From positions 1-52,427 of the forward strand of contig CAZHNG010000005.1 in NCBI GenBank assembly GCA_964533785.1: 52,427 bases of DNA. The letters are read 5' to 3'. Positions 34,817 through 43,486 of the stretch are shown here, in pieces. Within the stretch, counting starts at the first letter, position 1; the number at the start of each line of letters is the position of its first letter. The notes below the pieces were generated by a model, which saw only the letters and a list, made by a program, of their open reading frames with translations, had not been told where the DNA came from and made no database searches. A program made the position numbers and the translations under genes. The DNA is from JANQRV01 sp964533785. GTDB lineage: Bacteria > Bacteroidota > Bacteroidia > Chitinophagales > Saprospiraceae.

Positions 34817-36133
34817 ATGGATCCCCTAAAGCAGAAGTTTCACGAAAAATCACAGTCATTGCGTTCTGAAATTCGGGCAATGTTAAAGGAAAACGGTGGT
34901 TTAAAAGTTGATGAAGTAAGTCTTAGTCAAGTATTTGGAGGAGCGAGGGGAGTAAAAATGATGATATGGGAGACTTCAGAACTTGATCCTATTGAGGGTA
35001 TTCGCTTTCGCGGTTATTCGATTCCGCAGCTCAAGAAATTATTGCCGAAAGGTGCTGACGGAAAAGAGCCTTTACCCGAAGGCCTTTTTTGGTTGATGTT
35101 AGTAGGAGAGATCCCGACAGAAGAAGAGGTGAAATGGGTAACTGAGGATTGGAGGAAGAGAAGTGCCGTTCCCAAGCATGTATTTGAGTTGTTGGACCGT
35201 CTTCCGAAAGAGACTCATCCTATGACTCAATTTACTATTGGTATTAATGCGATGCAGACGGAAAGTGTTTTTGCCCGTAAGTATGCCGAAGGCATGAGCA
35301 AAAACGATTATTGGGATCCTACCTATGAAGATACCATGAATCTCATCGCCCGTTTGCCAAGGGTAGCGGCATATATTTACCGACGTACCTACCATGGCGG
35401 GCACCATATCGATCCTGATCCCCAGGAAGACTGGTCGGGTAATTATGCGCACATGATGGGAATTGACCTACCCGATTTTAAAAGTTTAATGCGACTCTAT
35501 CTTACTATTCATGCCGACCATGAGGGAGGGAATGCTTCTGCTCACACCACCCACCTGGTAGGAACGACGTTAAGTGACGCTTATCAGTCATTTTGCGGAG
35601 GTATGCAGGCCTTGGCCGGACCATTACACGGACTTGCCAATCAGGAGGTGATCAAGTGGATCTTTGAAATGGTAGAAAAGCTTGGTACCAGTAAGCCGAC
35701 CAAAGAGCAAATCGAGCAATACGTTAAGGATACTCTGGATGCAGGTAAAGTGATTCCTGGCTACGGCCATGCCGTTTTACGCCAGCCTGACCCTCGGTTT
35801 ATGGCGCAAAAGCGTTTTGCAGAAGAATACATCGAAGATGATGATTTCGTCAATATCGTTTGGAAAATATTTGAGGTAGTGCCTCCTATTTTGCAAGGAC
35901 TGGGGAAAGTGAAAAATCCCTGGCCCAACGTAGATGCTCATTCCGGTGCTTTATTAGTACATTATGGACTTAAGGAGTACACCTATTACACCGTACTGTT
36001 CGGTGTTTCACGTGCATTAGGCGTTTTAGCAGCCAAATGTTGGTCAAAAGGTCTGGGGCTGCCGTTAGAACGTCCAAAATCGGTTACCTATGAATGGGTT
36101 AAAGCATTTCTTAAAGAAAATGCGCACGTTTAG
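34817..36133 (+). CDS. Citrate synthase, eukaryotic (mitochondrial) type
   Basis: 438 residues. Catalytic residues are H271 (AGPLHGLANQE), H318 (GYGHAVLR) and D373 (NVDAHSG). The segment IHADHEGGNASAHTTHLVGTTLSD is close to the mitochondrial and dimeric type, unlike the hexameric GltA of Gram-negatives, which carries an N-terminal extension and NADH sites. It joins acetyl-CoA and oxaloacetate in the TCA cycle. The stop overlaps the ATG of a small lipoprotein gene, implying one transcript. Confidence 0.92.
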   Translation: MDPLKQKFHEKSQSLRSEIRAMLKENGGLKVDEVSLSQVFGGARGVKMMIWETSELDPIEGIRFRGYSIPQLKKLLPKGADGKEPLPEGLFWLMLVGEIPTEEEVKWVTEDWRKRSAVPKHVFELLDRLPKETHPMTQFTIGINAMQTESVFARKYAEGMSKNDYWDPTYEDTMNLIARLPRVAAYIYRRTYHGGHHIDPDPQEDWSGNYAHMMGIDLPDFKSLMRLYLTIHADHEGGNASAHTTHLVGTTLSDAYQSFCGGMQALAGPLHGLANQEVIKWIFEMVEKLGTSKPTKEQIEQYVKDTLDAGKVIPGYGHAVLRQPDPRFMAQKRFAEEYIEDDDFVNIVWKIFEVVPPILQGLGKVKNPWPNVDAHSGALLVHYGLKEYTYYTVLFGVSRALGVLAAKCWSKGLGLPLERPKSVTYEWVKAFLKENAHV

Positions 36134-36404
36134 ACTTTTTATTTGGGGAGCTATCTTTTATGGTCTTGTATTCGTTCATCTCGGGTGTGAAGATGAAACC
36201 CAATATAAGTTAACCAGTGCTGAAAGATCAAAGGCTGACACTATCTACCTGGCCCAGATAGATACTTTGAAAATCTGGAATGATAGTGTCTGTAATGCGA
36301 TGAGGGCGCAAAGACTTCAGCCCATTATTGATTCTATCATTACTTTAAGAAAAAGAGAAGCAGCAGCTCTTAAAGCAAGAAACCGGGTTACCGATGAAAA
36401 TTGA
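36120..36404 (+). CDS. Small hypothetical lipoprotein
   Basis: 94 residues. The leader MRTFRLFIWGAIFYG ends in VFVHLGC (lipid Cys 23). The rest is a charged helix. The ATG lies 14 bases before the end of the citrate synthase gene, and the stop overlaps the next gene. Function unknown. Confidence 0.65.
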   Translation: MRTFRLFIWGAIFYGLVFVHLGCEDETQYKLTSAERSKADTIYLAQIDTLKIWNDSVCNAMRAQRLQPIIDSIITLRKREAAALKARNRVTDEN

Positions 36405-36768
36405 TCTGCACAATTTGGCCGCAAAATGGTTGTTTTTCCTTTTTATGGTTATTTTAGGGGCATGTGGAGGCTCTTCTGAGCGAGAAAAAGCATTGATCAA
36501 CCAGCTGATCGAAGAGCAGGTGCAAAAAAGAATTAATTTATACAAACAAGTGAATCGTGACCGTTGTCTGGAAGGAATTTACCAGGAAGCCAGTGAGAAG
36601 GCAGATTCCATATTGCTCCTTGAGGCGCGTCAATCCAGAGATACTACAGATAAGCCTCCTAAGCCTTTCAAACCGGAGAAACCAGAAATTATTGAAGTGA
36701 AAGATTCTACGCCTGTCCGTCCATTTTTGCAAGATAGTGTGCTGAATGATTCTCTAACCAAGCAATAA
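36394..36768 (+). CDS. Small hypothetical lipoprotein
   Basis: 124 residues. The leader with VILGACGG (Cys 24) gives a lipoprotein signal. A helical middle and a Pro/Lys-rich tail (KPPKPFKPEKPE) follow. It overlaps the preceding lipoprotein gene by 11 bp. The pair share size and style and may be a local duplication, but identity is too low to show this by eye. Confidence 0.65.
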   Translation: MKIDLHNLAAKWLFFLFMVILGACGGSSEREKALINQLIEEQVQKRINLYKQVNRDRCLEGIYQEASEKADSILLLEARQSRDTTDKPPKPFKPEKPEIIEVKDSTPVRPFLQDSVLNDSLTKQ

Positions 36769-36786
36769 AGCATTACAAAGTTTCTA

Positions 36787-37290
36787 ATGGATCAACCTAA
36801 AGGAAATTTCTTGAGGATCAAAGAAAAGATCTGTGAATGGCAGGCTTTGGAAACCTTGGTAAATAACTGGCGGCAACAGGAATTGTCCATAGTTTTTACG
36901 AATGGTTGCTTTGATTTGCTGCATTACGGACATATTCACTACCTGGCTGAAGCGAGTAATTTAGGTGATAAATTGATCATTGGCCAAAATTCAGCGGCTT
37001 CAGTTCGCCGGTTGAAAGGCCCGCACCGTCCAATCAATGATGATATGACCAGGCAATATCAGCTTGCGGCGATGGAATTTATTGACGCAGTCACTTTTTT
37101 TGAACAAGATACTCCACAAGAACTGATCAAGTTGATCATGCCAGATGTTCTGGTTAAGGGAGGGGATTGGTTGCCCGATCAAATTGTTGGTGCTGATTTA
37201 GTACTGGCAAATGGAGGAAGTGTGTTGAGCTTACCTTTCGTAGAGGGCTATTCTACTTCATTAATTGAGCAAAAGATCAGAAACAGATGA
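36787..37290 (+). CDS. rfaE2: D-glycero-beta-D-manno-heptose 1-phosphate adenylyltransferase
   Basis: 167 residues, the separate C-terminal activity of HldE. The nucleotidyltransferase motif NGCFDLLHYGHIHYL is at the N-terminus and VKGGDWLPDQIVGAD and PFVEGYSTSLIEQKI at the C-terminus. It makes ADP-heptose for lipopolysaccharide core or related glycans. The kinase half is not in the window. Its end overlaps the Nif3 gene by four bases. Confidence 0.9.
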   Translation: MDQPKGNFLRIKEKICEWQALETLVNNWRQQELSIVFTNGCFDLLHYGHIHYLAEASNLGDKLIIGQNSAASVRRLKGPHRPINDDMTRQYQLAAMEFIDAVTFFEQDTPQELIKLIMPDVLVKGGDWLPDQIVGADLVLANGGSVLSLPFVEGYSTSLIEQKIRNR

Positions 37291-38094
37291 CCACTATTCA
37301 GAATATTATTGAGGTATTGGAAGACGTTGCACCTCCCAGGTTCCAGGAATCATACGATAACGCCGGGCTAATTGTGGGAGACCACTCTGCTGCTGTATCA
37401 GGAGTATTGGTTGCTTTGGATTCTACGGAAGAAGTCGTTGAGGAGGCGGTCCGCAGGGGATGTAATTTGATCGTTGCACATCATCCAATTGTTTTTAAGG
37501 GGCTAAAACAGATCACTGGTGAGCATTATGTCCAAAGAGTAGTAATAAAAGCTATTCAAAATGACATTGCGATTTATGCGATCCATACGAATTTGGATAA
37601 TGTATATTTTCATNNNNNNNNNNGTCAATCAAATGATCGCTCAAAAACTGGGGTTGGTTGACGTCCGGATCCTCGCCCCTAAAAAAGGCCTTGAACACCA
37701 ATCAGCGGCAGTTGGATCGGGCATGATCGGCAGCCTCCCCGAACCGGCAGAAGAAATGACATTCCTGCAAAGTTTAAAAGATAAAATGCAGGCTGGATGT
37801 ATTAAGCACACACGATTACTGGGCAAAAAAATCAAAACGGTGGCCTTGTGTGGCGGGGCCGGTAGCTTTTTGCTTGGTGCAGCCATCCGCAATGAGGCCG
37901 ATATTTTTGTAAGTGCCGATTTTAAATACCACGAATTTTTTGATGCCAATGGAGAGATCATCATTGCAGATATCGGGCACTTTGAAAGCGAGCAATATAC
38001 AATTGAGTTATTAATCAACCTATTATCTGATAAATTTAGTACCTTTGCGGTTCATTCAACCAAAGTGCATACAAATCCTGTTTTATATTTGTAA
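37287..38094 (+). CDS. Nif3-like dinuclear metal-centre protein (interrupted by an assembly gap)
   Basis: Two halves flank ten N (37614-37623). The first half ends HTNLDNVYFH and the second begins VNQMIAQKLGL, exactly as in Nif3/YbgI. The metal site is visible: H65 and H66 in IVAHHPIVFKG, H100 and D104 in IHTNLDN, and GHFESEQYT near the C-terminus. The coding frame moves by one base across the ten N, so the true missing length is a multiple of three; one Gly codon would rejoin the halves perfectly. At about 267 residues this is the short form without the PII-like insert. Function is not settled (GTP cyclohydrolase-like). Confidence 0.85.
37614..37623. other. Assembly gap (10 N)
   Basis: Run of ten N inside the Nif3 gene. 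The reading frame is out of phase if the run is counted as real sequence. Confidence 0.99.
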
Positions 38095-38124
38095 ATAAGT
38101 TTTTTTAATTATCAGATTTAATAT

Positions 38125-38883
38125 ATGGCAGCAGAATTAAGTGTAGAGGAAAAACTTAAACACCTGTACGATCTTCAGCAGATTGATTCGAAATTAGCAG
38201 AAATTGAAATTTTGAAAGGAGAACTTCCTATGGAAGTAGGCGATCTTGAAGATGATATTGCCGGTTTGGAAACCCGCAGAAACCGATTGGAGAAACAGGT
38301 CGCTCATCTTGAAGATGATATTAATAAGCACCGTGCTAATATCAGTGAAGCTGAAAACCTCATCCTAAGGTACCAAAAGCAAATGGATGATGTGAAGAAT
38401 AATAGAGAGTACGATGCGCTAACGAAGGAATTAGAGCTTCAAAAACTGGAAATTCAGTTATCCGAAAAGAAAATCAAGCAAGCAGAGAATGAATTGAAGA
38501 AGAAAAATGAAACATTAGCTGCGACGCAGGAAAGAATTGAAGCAAAAAATAAAGACTTGGAAACCAAAAAAGTAGAGCTGGCACAGATTATCGAGAAGAC
38601 TGAAAAGGACGAGGAAAAGTTAAAGAAGCAAAGTGCCAAAGCAAGAAAGAAGATTGAGGACAGGCTTATCAATGCTTATGACCGGGTTAGAAACTCCTAC
38701 CGCAATGGTCTGGCTGTTGTGAGCGTAGAAAGGAACGCCTGCGGAGGTTGCTATAACCAAATACCTCCTCAATTGCAAGTAGAAATTGCGCAACACAAGA
38801 AAATAATTGTATGTGAACACTGCGGCAGGATCCTAATAGACGAAAACACGCTATTAGCACCTAAAGAGGAAGTAGCATCGTAG
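38125..38883 (+). CDS. Coiled-coil protein with C4 zinc ribbon
   Basis: 252 residues. A long coiled coil spans about 40-185, with a C4 zinc ribbon of CGGC (C206, C209) and CEHC (C230, C233). This is the HP0958/CT398-like family, placed downstream of Nif3 in many bacteria as it is here (30 bp apart). Proposed roles include binding of RNA or flagellar proteins, but no flagellar genes are present. A likely structured 3' UTR and terminator follow. Confidence 0.88.
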   Translation: MAAELSVEEKLKHLYDLQQIDSKLAEIEILKGELPMEVGDLEDDIAGLETRRNRLEKQVAHLEDDINKHRANISEAENLILRYQKQMDDVKNNREYDALTKELELQKLEIQLSEKKIKQAENELKKKNETLAATQERIEAKNKDLETKKVELAQIIEKTEKDEEKLKKQSAKARKKIEDRLINAYDRVRNSYRNGLAVVSVERNACGGCYNQIPPQLQVEIAQHKKIIVCEHCGRILIDENTLLAPKEEVAS

Positions 38884-38904
38884 CTTTAAAATATTTAAAC
38901 ACAT

Positions 38905-38977
38905 AAGTAAGACTTTCTCTCTCATTTTTTCGATAGAATGAACATTGGTGGTCTACTTTTCCACCGTCGTCTTACTT
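38905..38977 (+). ncRNA. Possible structured 3' UTR or small RNA
   Basis: AAGTAAGAC (38905-38913) pairs with GTCTTACTT (38969-38977), enclosing GGTGG (38947-38951) and CCACC (38961-38965). A terminator follows at once. No strong promoter lies in front (only TAGCTTTA at the end of the preceding gene), so a processed 3' UTR is as likely as an independent RNA. Confidence 0.35.
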
Positions 38978-38989
38978 TTAACTAAAAGA

Positions 38990-39030
38990 CCTTGGAGTGA
39001 AGAAACAAACACTGCAAGGCTTTTTTATTT
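38990..39030 (+). terminator. Rho-independent terminator after the zinc-ribbon gene
   Basis: CCTTGGAGTG (38990-38999) pairs with CACTGCAAGG (39010-39019) with one mismatch, followed by CTTTTTTATTT. Confidence 0.8.
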
Positions 39031-39127
39031 TGAACAATGTTGTATTTCAATTGGCGGTTTTGCCGTTTAACTAATAAACTGACTGAGTAATGATAAAACA
39101 ATAAACCTACCATTTTGTGAGCGACTC

Positions 39128-39192
39128 TTTTGGCGCCAAGCGACTCAGCTTTGGGTCTTTTTATCCCAATGCTGAGTCGCTTGACACCAAAA
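39128..39192. repeat. Near-perfect 28-bp-arm hairpin
   Basis: The left arm (39128-39155) includes AAGCGACTCAGC and the right arm (39165-39192) GCTGAGTCGCTT; outer parts TTTTGGCGCC and GACACCAAAA pair with G-U wobbles. The nine-base loop is TCTTTTTAT. There is no T-run after it on either strand, so it is not an ordinary terminator. A direct copy of GCGACTC lies just outside at 39121. Confidence 0.7.
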
Positions 39193-39253
39193 CAGCCAGC
39201 TCAAAAAAACGGATTTATTATTTCATCATTGCTAAAAAGATATAATCCCATCT

Positions 39254-40723
39254 ATGAGAAAATACCTGCTATTTTGGACGATTACACTTTTCCTGACAGA
39301 TGTAGCAGTAGCAGAAAACTACTATTTTGAATACACTGGTCTTGCAAAAGAAGCCTATGAAAAAGCACTTAGCTTAAGATTCGAAGAATCCCGCCAAATC
39401 ATCAATGAACTGAAAGTACAAGACCCCCAGAACCTTATCATTTATCATATTGAGAATTACATTGATTTTCTGGTCGTCTATATCTCGGAAGACGAAGAAA
39501 AATTCAAAGCTTTCAAGAGAGACAAAAATCAGCGGATTGACAGAATCAAAATGGGTGATGAGCAATCCCCTTTCTATTTATATATCCAAGCGGCAATACG
39601 ATTGCAGGTAGGTCTTGTCAGACTGAAATACGGGGAATACCTGTTCGCTTTTCAGGATATAAACCGGGCTTACAAGCTATTGGAAAAGAACCAGAGTAAG
39701 TTTCCTGCATTTATTCCTAATCTTAAAGAACTGGGGATTTTGCATGCTATTATCGGAACTATTCCTTCCAATTACCAATGGGGACTTAAACTACTGACTG
39801 GTTTAGAGGGAACCATCCAGCAGGGGAAGCAAGAACTAAGCAAGGTACTATCGTACGCCCAAAAGAACGATTTCCTGTTTGAAAAAGAAACGCACATCCT
39901 GTACGCTTTGTTGATGTTGATGATAGAGAACAACCCTAATGAATCATGGAAATTCCTAAAAAACAGCAACCTGGAACCAGGTAAGAACCCTTTGCATTGT
40001 TACGTTTTGGCTAATGTAGCCATGCGAAGCGGCAGGAATGATGAAGCTATTAAGTTGCTGGTAAATTGTCCGAAGGGTAATGGTTACTATCCTTTCCATT
40101 ATCTTGACTATATGTTAGGTCTAGCAAAGGTAAGGCGGTTGGATGATGACGCAGCATACTATTTGAAAAGGTATGTAAAAGACTTTAACGGTAGATTTTA
40201 TATCAAGGCAGCCTACCAAAAATTAGCCTGGCTGGCATTGATCGCCAANNNNNNNNNNGAATATTGTTTGGCTAAAGGTGAAGCAATTACAAGCGAAGAT
40301 AAAATTGCGCAGGAGGAAGCACAGGAAGACTTTATTCCCAATCCAATTCTTACGAAAGCCCGTCTGTTATTTGATGGCGGTTATTACGAAAAGGCATATA
40401 CAGTCATTGATGATAAATCTGAAAAAGACTTCACCGAAGAACGGTTCCAACTAGAATTGAATTACCGTAAAGGCCGAATTCTACATGGGATGAAAAAATA
40501 TGAAAAGGCACTTTTATTCTACCAAAAGACCATAAGTATAGGTGAAAAAATGCCTTATTATTATGCATGTAATGCAGCTTTACAGATAGGGTTGATTTTT
40601 GAAATTCGTCAGGATCTAAAGAATGCCAGGTATTACTATGAAAAGTGCTTGGATATTCATCCTTCGGAATACAAATCGAGTTTGCACCAAAAGGCGAAAG
40701 CAGGATTGGCCAGGATTGGGTAG
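39254..40723 (+). CDS. TPR-type secreted protein (with an assembly gap)
   Basis: A signal peptide (residues 1-20, ending VAVA) is followed by helical repeats. The C-terminal half carries ARLLFDGGYYEKAYTVI, RKGRILHGMKKYEKALLFYQ and LKNARYYYEKCLDIHPSEYKS, which read as tetratricopeptide repeats. Ten N at 40249-40258 fall within a repeat, so the real length is unknown; the frame is open on both sides if the gap is 1, 4, 7, 10... bases. I recall Bacteroidota proteins with the same LLFDGGYY motif, of unknown role. Confidence 0.8.
   Translation: MRKYLLFWTITLFLTDVAVAENYYFEYTGLAKEAYEKALSLRFEESRQIINELKVQDPQNLIIYHIENYIDFLVVYISEDEEKFKAFKRDKNQRIDRIKMGDEQSPFYLYIQAAIRLQVGLVRLKYGEYLFAFQDINRAYKLLEKNQSKFPAFIPNLKELGILHAIIGTIPSNYQWGLKLLTGLEGTIQQGKQELSKVLSYAQKNDFLFEKETHILYALLMLMIENNPNESWKFLKNSNLEPGKNPLHCYVLANVAMRSGRNDEAIKLLVNCPKGNGYYPFHYLDYMLGLAKVRRLDDDAAYYLKRYVKDFNGRFYIKAAYQKLAWLALIAXXXXEYCLAKGEAITSEDKIAQEEAQEDFIPNPILTKARLLFDGGYYEKAYTVIDDKSEKDFTEERFQLELNYRKGRILHGMKKYEKALLFYQKTISIGEKMPYYYACNAALQIGLIFEIRQDLKNARYYYEKCLDIHPSEYKSSLHQKAKAGLARIG
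40249..40258. other. Assembly gap (10 N)
   Basis: Run of ten N within the TPR gene. Confidence 0.99.
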
Positions 40724-40832
40724 CTCCGGTAAAAGTCCTGCGGTTTAGCCTTGCGAACTGTCCAGGAATAAATGCCAATCAGTTTGGGGGCTTCATGCTT
40801 GAATTTGCACAATTATAGCAGCGCCATTTCGA

Positions 40833-41900
40833 TCACTGTTCTTTGCCATTCCTTTTCTTTACAAATGTGAAATATACCAACAACAGACCAGCTATACTTA
40901 ATATAACGTATACCAATACGCTGGAAAATAAGCTTCCTTCATTTCTCCCCAGGTCTTCTGCTGCGGGTTCGGTTGTTTCTTCAGCTTCACCGTTTGCAGA
41001 CAGTGCGCCTACGATTGCTGAAGTATTATGTTTCAAAAGATCTAAATAAGTAGTAACGGAGGAGTTTTCCTTGCCTAGAGAACCAACGTAGAGCATTTCA
41101 CCCAATGCAACGCCACTGTCCGTTGCAAGCTGGTCCAATCCTTTTGTTGTACAGACCATTTCTTTAAATATAGCGGGTACCTTATACTGGTTGATGATCT
41201 TACTCAACCGAGGAATGTTTTCCGTGGGGTTATCCGTTTCGTTGGCAGTGCCTACAAGTGTTTCAACTTTTATTCCATATTTGTTGGCATAATACCGAAA
41301 AGCATCATGGCAGGTAATGAGTATCTTTTGAGCGGAGGATAGTTGATTAATTTGTCGTTGTATAGAGCGATCGATATCTTTTATTTGTTGCTGGTACACT
41401 CCATGGTTAAACTGAAAGATCTCTTTGCTTTCCGGCAATAGTCCGGATAGGGCCTCTTTGATATTGTCAATATAGATCAATCCCCAGCTAGGATCTAACC
41501 AGGCATGCGGGTCAACCGGCTGGTCATAATCCAGTGTCAGAATGGGATCTACCCCCTCGGAGAGTAGTATAATCGGGGCAGTGACCTGTTGGGTTTCAAG
41601 CCATTCATTGAATCCAACTTCCAAGGCCAGTCCATTCATCAGGATAAGGTCTGCTCGCTTTATCAAGTCAAGGTCTTCAGTTGTGGGTTTGTAGTGATGC
41701 GGATCTATTCCTATGGGTACAAGGTGATTTACCTCTATTTCGCCACCGGCAATATTCTCTATCATGTCAGCAAATACAGAGGATGTTGTCACGATAACCG
41801 GTTTTTGGGCTGTAACAACATGGCAGAGCACCATCAAAAATGGTACGTAGAGATACTTAGCTAAAAAGGTAATTGAAAGTCTCTTGTCAGAATTAAACAA
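40833..41900 (-). CDS. Zinc/manganese ABC transporter solute-binding protein with a C-terminal membrane helix
   Basis: From the TTG at 41900 (355 residues) the leader KRLSITFLAKYLYVPFLMV gives a signal peptide ending VVTAQ; the only ATG downstream would cut it. The TroA/ZnuA fold has metal-binding IGIDPHHYKPTTED, DPHAWLDP and ITCHDAFRYYANKYGI. Unusually the C-terminus adds an acidic linker and a membrane helix (SSVLVYVILSIAGLLLVYFTF) ending KKRNGKEQ. No permease or ATPase gene is adjacent, so it may act in another role or with a remote transporter. Confidence 0.85.
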   Translation of the reverse strand: MFNSDKRLSITFLAKYLYVPFLMVLCHVVTAQKPVIVTTSSVFADMIENIAGGEIEVNHLVPIGIDPHHYKPTTEDLDLIKRADLILMNGLALEVGFNEWLETQQVTAPIILLSEGVDPILTLDYDQPVDPHAWLDPSWGLIYIDNIKEALSGLLPESKEIFQFNHGVYQQQIKDIDRSIQRQINQLSSAQKILITCHDAFRYYANKYGIKVETLVGTANETDNPTENIPRLSKIINQYKVPAIFKEMVCTTKGLDQLATDSGVALGEMLYVGSLGKENSSVTTYLDLLKHNTSAIVGALSANGEAEETTEPAAEDLGRNEGSLFSSVLVYVILSIAGLLLVYFTFVKKRNGKEQ

Positions 41901-42144
41901 AGGGGCTTTCCCATTATTGAAATAATTGTTTCCCACGATAACTACTTGAACTATATTTGCATAATAAACTGGTTTAAGGTGTTGTGAAAACAGCCTCCTG
42001 GAAAGTAAGGACAACAAAACGCAGAAGCCAGAAATTGTCCTGAATGCCTATTGGGATTCTATAAGGACTTAGGCCGCAGGCCATCAGAAAACTTTAAATC
42101 AGTTCAATAACCATAGGTTTCATTTTCTTCAATTTACAAAAAAA

Positions 42145-43419
42145 TTATTTCTTTAAGATAGCATCACCAATAGCACAGTTAAAACACAGTTTAGGTTGAC
42201 AATAAGATTGTTTTAAACCAATTAACCCTTGGGATTGCAGGGCATTATTGGCGATCACTCCCAGGTTTTTCCATTTGCGGATTATATGGTTGCTTTCCGG
42301 AGGTAAACTTTCTAATAAGTGGATTGCCTTTTCTTTGAGGGTGTCATCCTTTTTGTAATTTCCGTAAAAAAAGGTAAAGGGAGCTATGGTGTTGATGATG
42401 AGTAGGTTGATGGCTGTTTTTCCAAGAATTTTCGCCTGGCTAAAGGTAGAGGGTTTGTCGAGTATGTAATGCTGTTGCCAGTAATGCTGAAGCTTTACGG
42501 TCAACATATTTTCTATTTCTCCAATGCTTTTAGCGGCGATCATTTTACTGAATAAATGATCGGTATGGAAACATAGGGACGCTAATTGGGCTAATCTGAT
42601 TGTTGGAAAATTGGCAGGCCGGAGTTTTGAGAACCGCCAAACAGATCTGTCCAACGGTTGAAGGCCATAAGCATGTTGTAATAATTTATACTCTCTCTTG
42701 AGTTTTTTGGGGTAATCGGTTTCAAAGTTCTGGTCCAAAAAACCTGCCTGACCCAGGAACAGTGCTTCCAGTTTCAGCAAACTGTGTTTGTTCTTTGCAA
42801 TTAATTTATGCGGAAAAGAACGTGCGAGTTGTTCGAAAGGCTGAGCATTGATTTTCTGTCCAAACCCTTTTGCTAGGAAAATAAAAAATGTAGCCGCCCA
42901 ATTCCTATGGTTTAGGAGGAATATTTTTTTTATGTCTTTTGTTTTTTGTTGCAGCCGTTCTATGGCGCATCGTTCCAACCAATTTTCAATTATAAAAGGA
43001 TCTACTTTCTCCAGCAGGTCAGAGCAGGGGATCCAATTTTTATTTTCTTGCAGCCGGAAATAATTTTTCAGGAATCCGGGCTGAATCCTGCGCTTTAATT
43101 CAATGGTTGGGATATTTCGGTCACTGCTTGTCTTTATCTTGGTATCTTCTTCCAGGACGACATGCAATATTACACTATCGTACACTCTATCCCTATGGTG
43201 ATTGTGTTTGAGCCAGTCGGACGATTTGACGTGTATTTCAACATTTCCGACCCAGGTGGTTTGGCCGATTTTAATTTTTGCGTTAGAAAAGTCCGGACCG
43301 CTGTTTAAATTATAATCTCCAGGATGGATGATATCAACGGGCTCGCCGCTTGTGGTCGCTAATTGTTTAGGGTCAAAGTGGCGAAGGCGCCACACGTAAT
43401 GCAAGAATTCTTCTCTCAT
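42145..43419 (-). CDS. DUF2851 family protein
   Basis: 424 residues, full length for DUF2851, a Bacteroidota-wide family. The N-terminal part has VDIIHPGDYNLNSGPDFSNA and VGNVEIHVKSSDW; the C-terminus ends in a Cys cluster CQPKLCFNCAIGD. The function is not known; the N-terminal Asp/Glu/His pattern suggests a nuclease-like or metal-binding fold but this is a guess. Confidence 0.85.
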   Translation of the reverse strand: MREEFLHYVWRLRHFDPKQLATTSGEPVDIIHPGDYNLNSGPDFSNAKIKIGQTTWVGNVEIHVKSSDWLKHNHHRDRVYDSVILHVVLEEDTKIKTSSDRNIPTIELKRRIQPGFLKNYFRLQENKNWIPCSDLLEKVDPFIIENWLERCAIERLQQKTKDIKKIFLLNHRNWAATFFIFLAKGFGQKINAQPFEQLARSFPHKLIAKNKHSLLKLEALFLGQAGFLDQNFETDYPKKLKREYKLLQHAYGLQPLDRSVWRFSKLRPANFPTIRLAQLASLCFHTDHLFSKMIAAKSIGEIENMLTVKLQHYWQQHYILDKPSTFSQAKILGKTAINLLIINTIAPFTFFYGNYKKDDTLKEKAIHLLESLPPESNHIIRKWKNLGVIANNALQSQGLIGLKQSYCQPKLCFNCAIGDAILKK

Positions 43420-43486
43420 GGGTAACGAGTTGTGGGTTAAGTCTAAAACAATCTTTATTATGGAGTAAAGTTACAAAAAACAATTT

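Larger units (their letters stand above)
38884..39253. other. 370-bp intergenic region with two hairpin zones
   Basis: The first part holds paired segments and a terminator (38905-39030), the second a long near-perfect hairpin (39128-39192). No protein gene is visible. Confidence 0.6.

Noticed and set aside
36120..36768. The two small lipoproteins as a toxin-antitoxin pair
   Set aside because: Both have lipoprotein leaders and no toxin or DNA-binding motif.
41951..41960. TATATTTG on the plus strand upstream of the metal-binding protein gene, as a promoter
   Set aside because: The nearest TTG is about 23 bases away and no gene or terminator follows on that strand.
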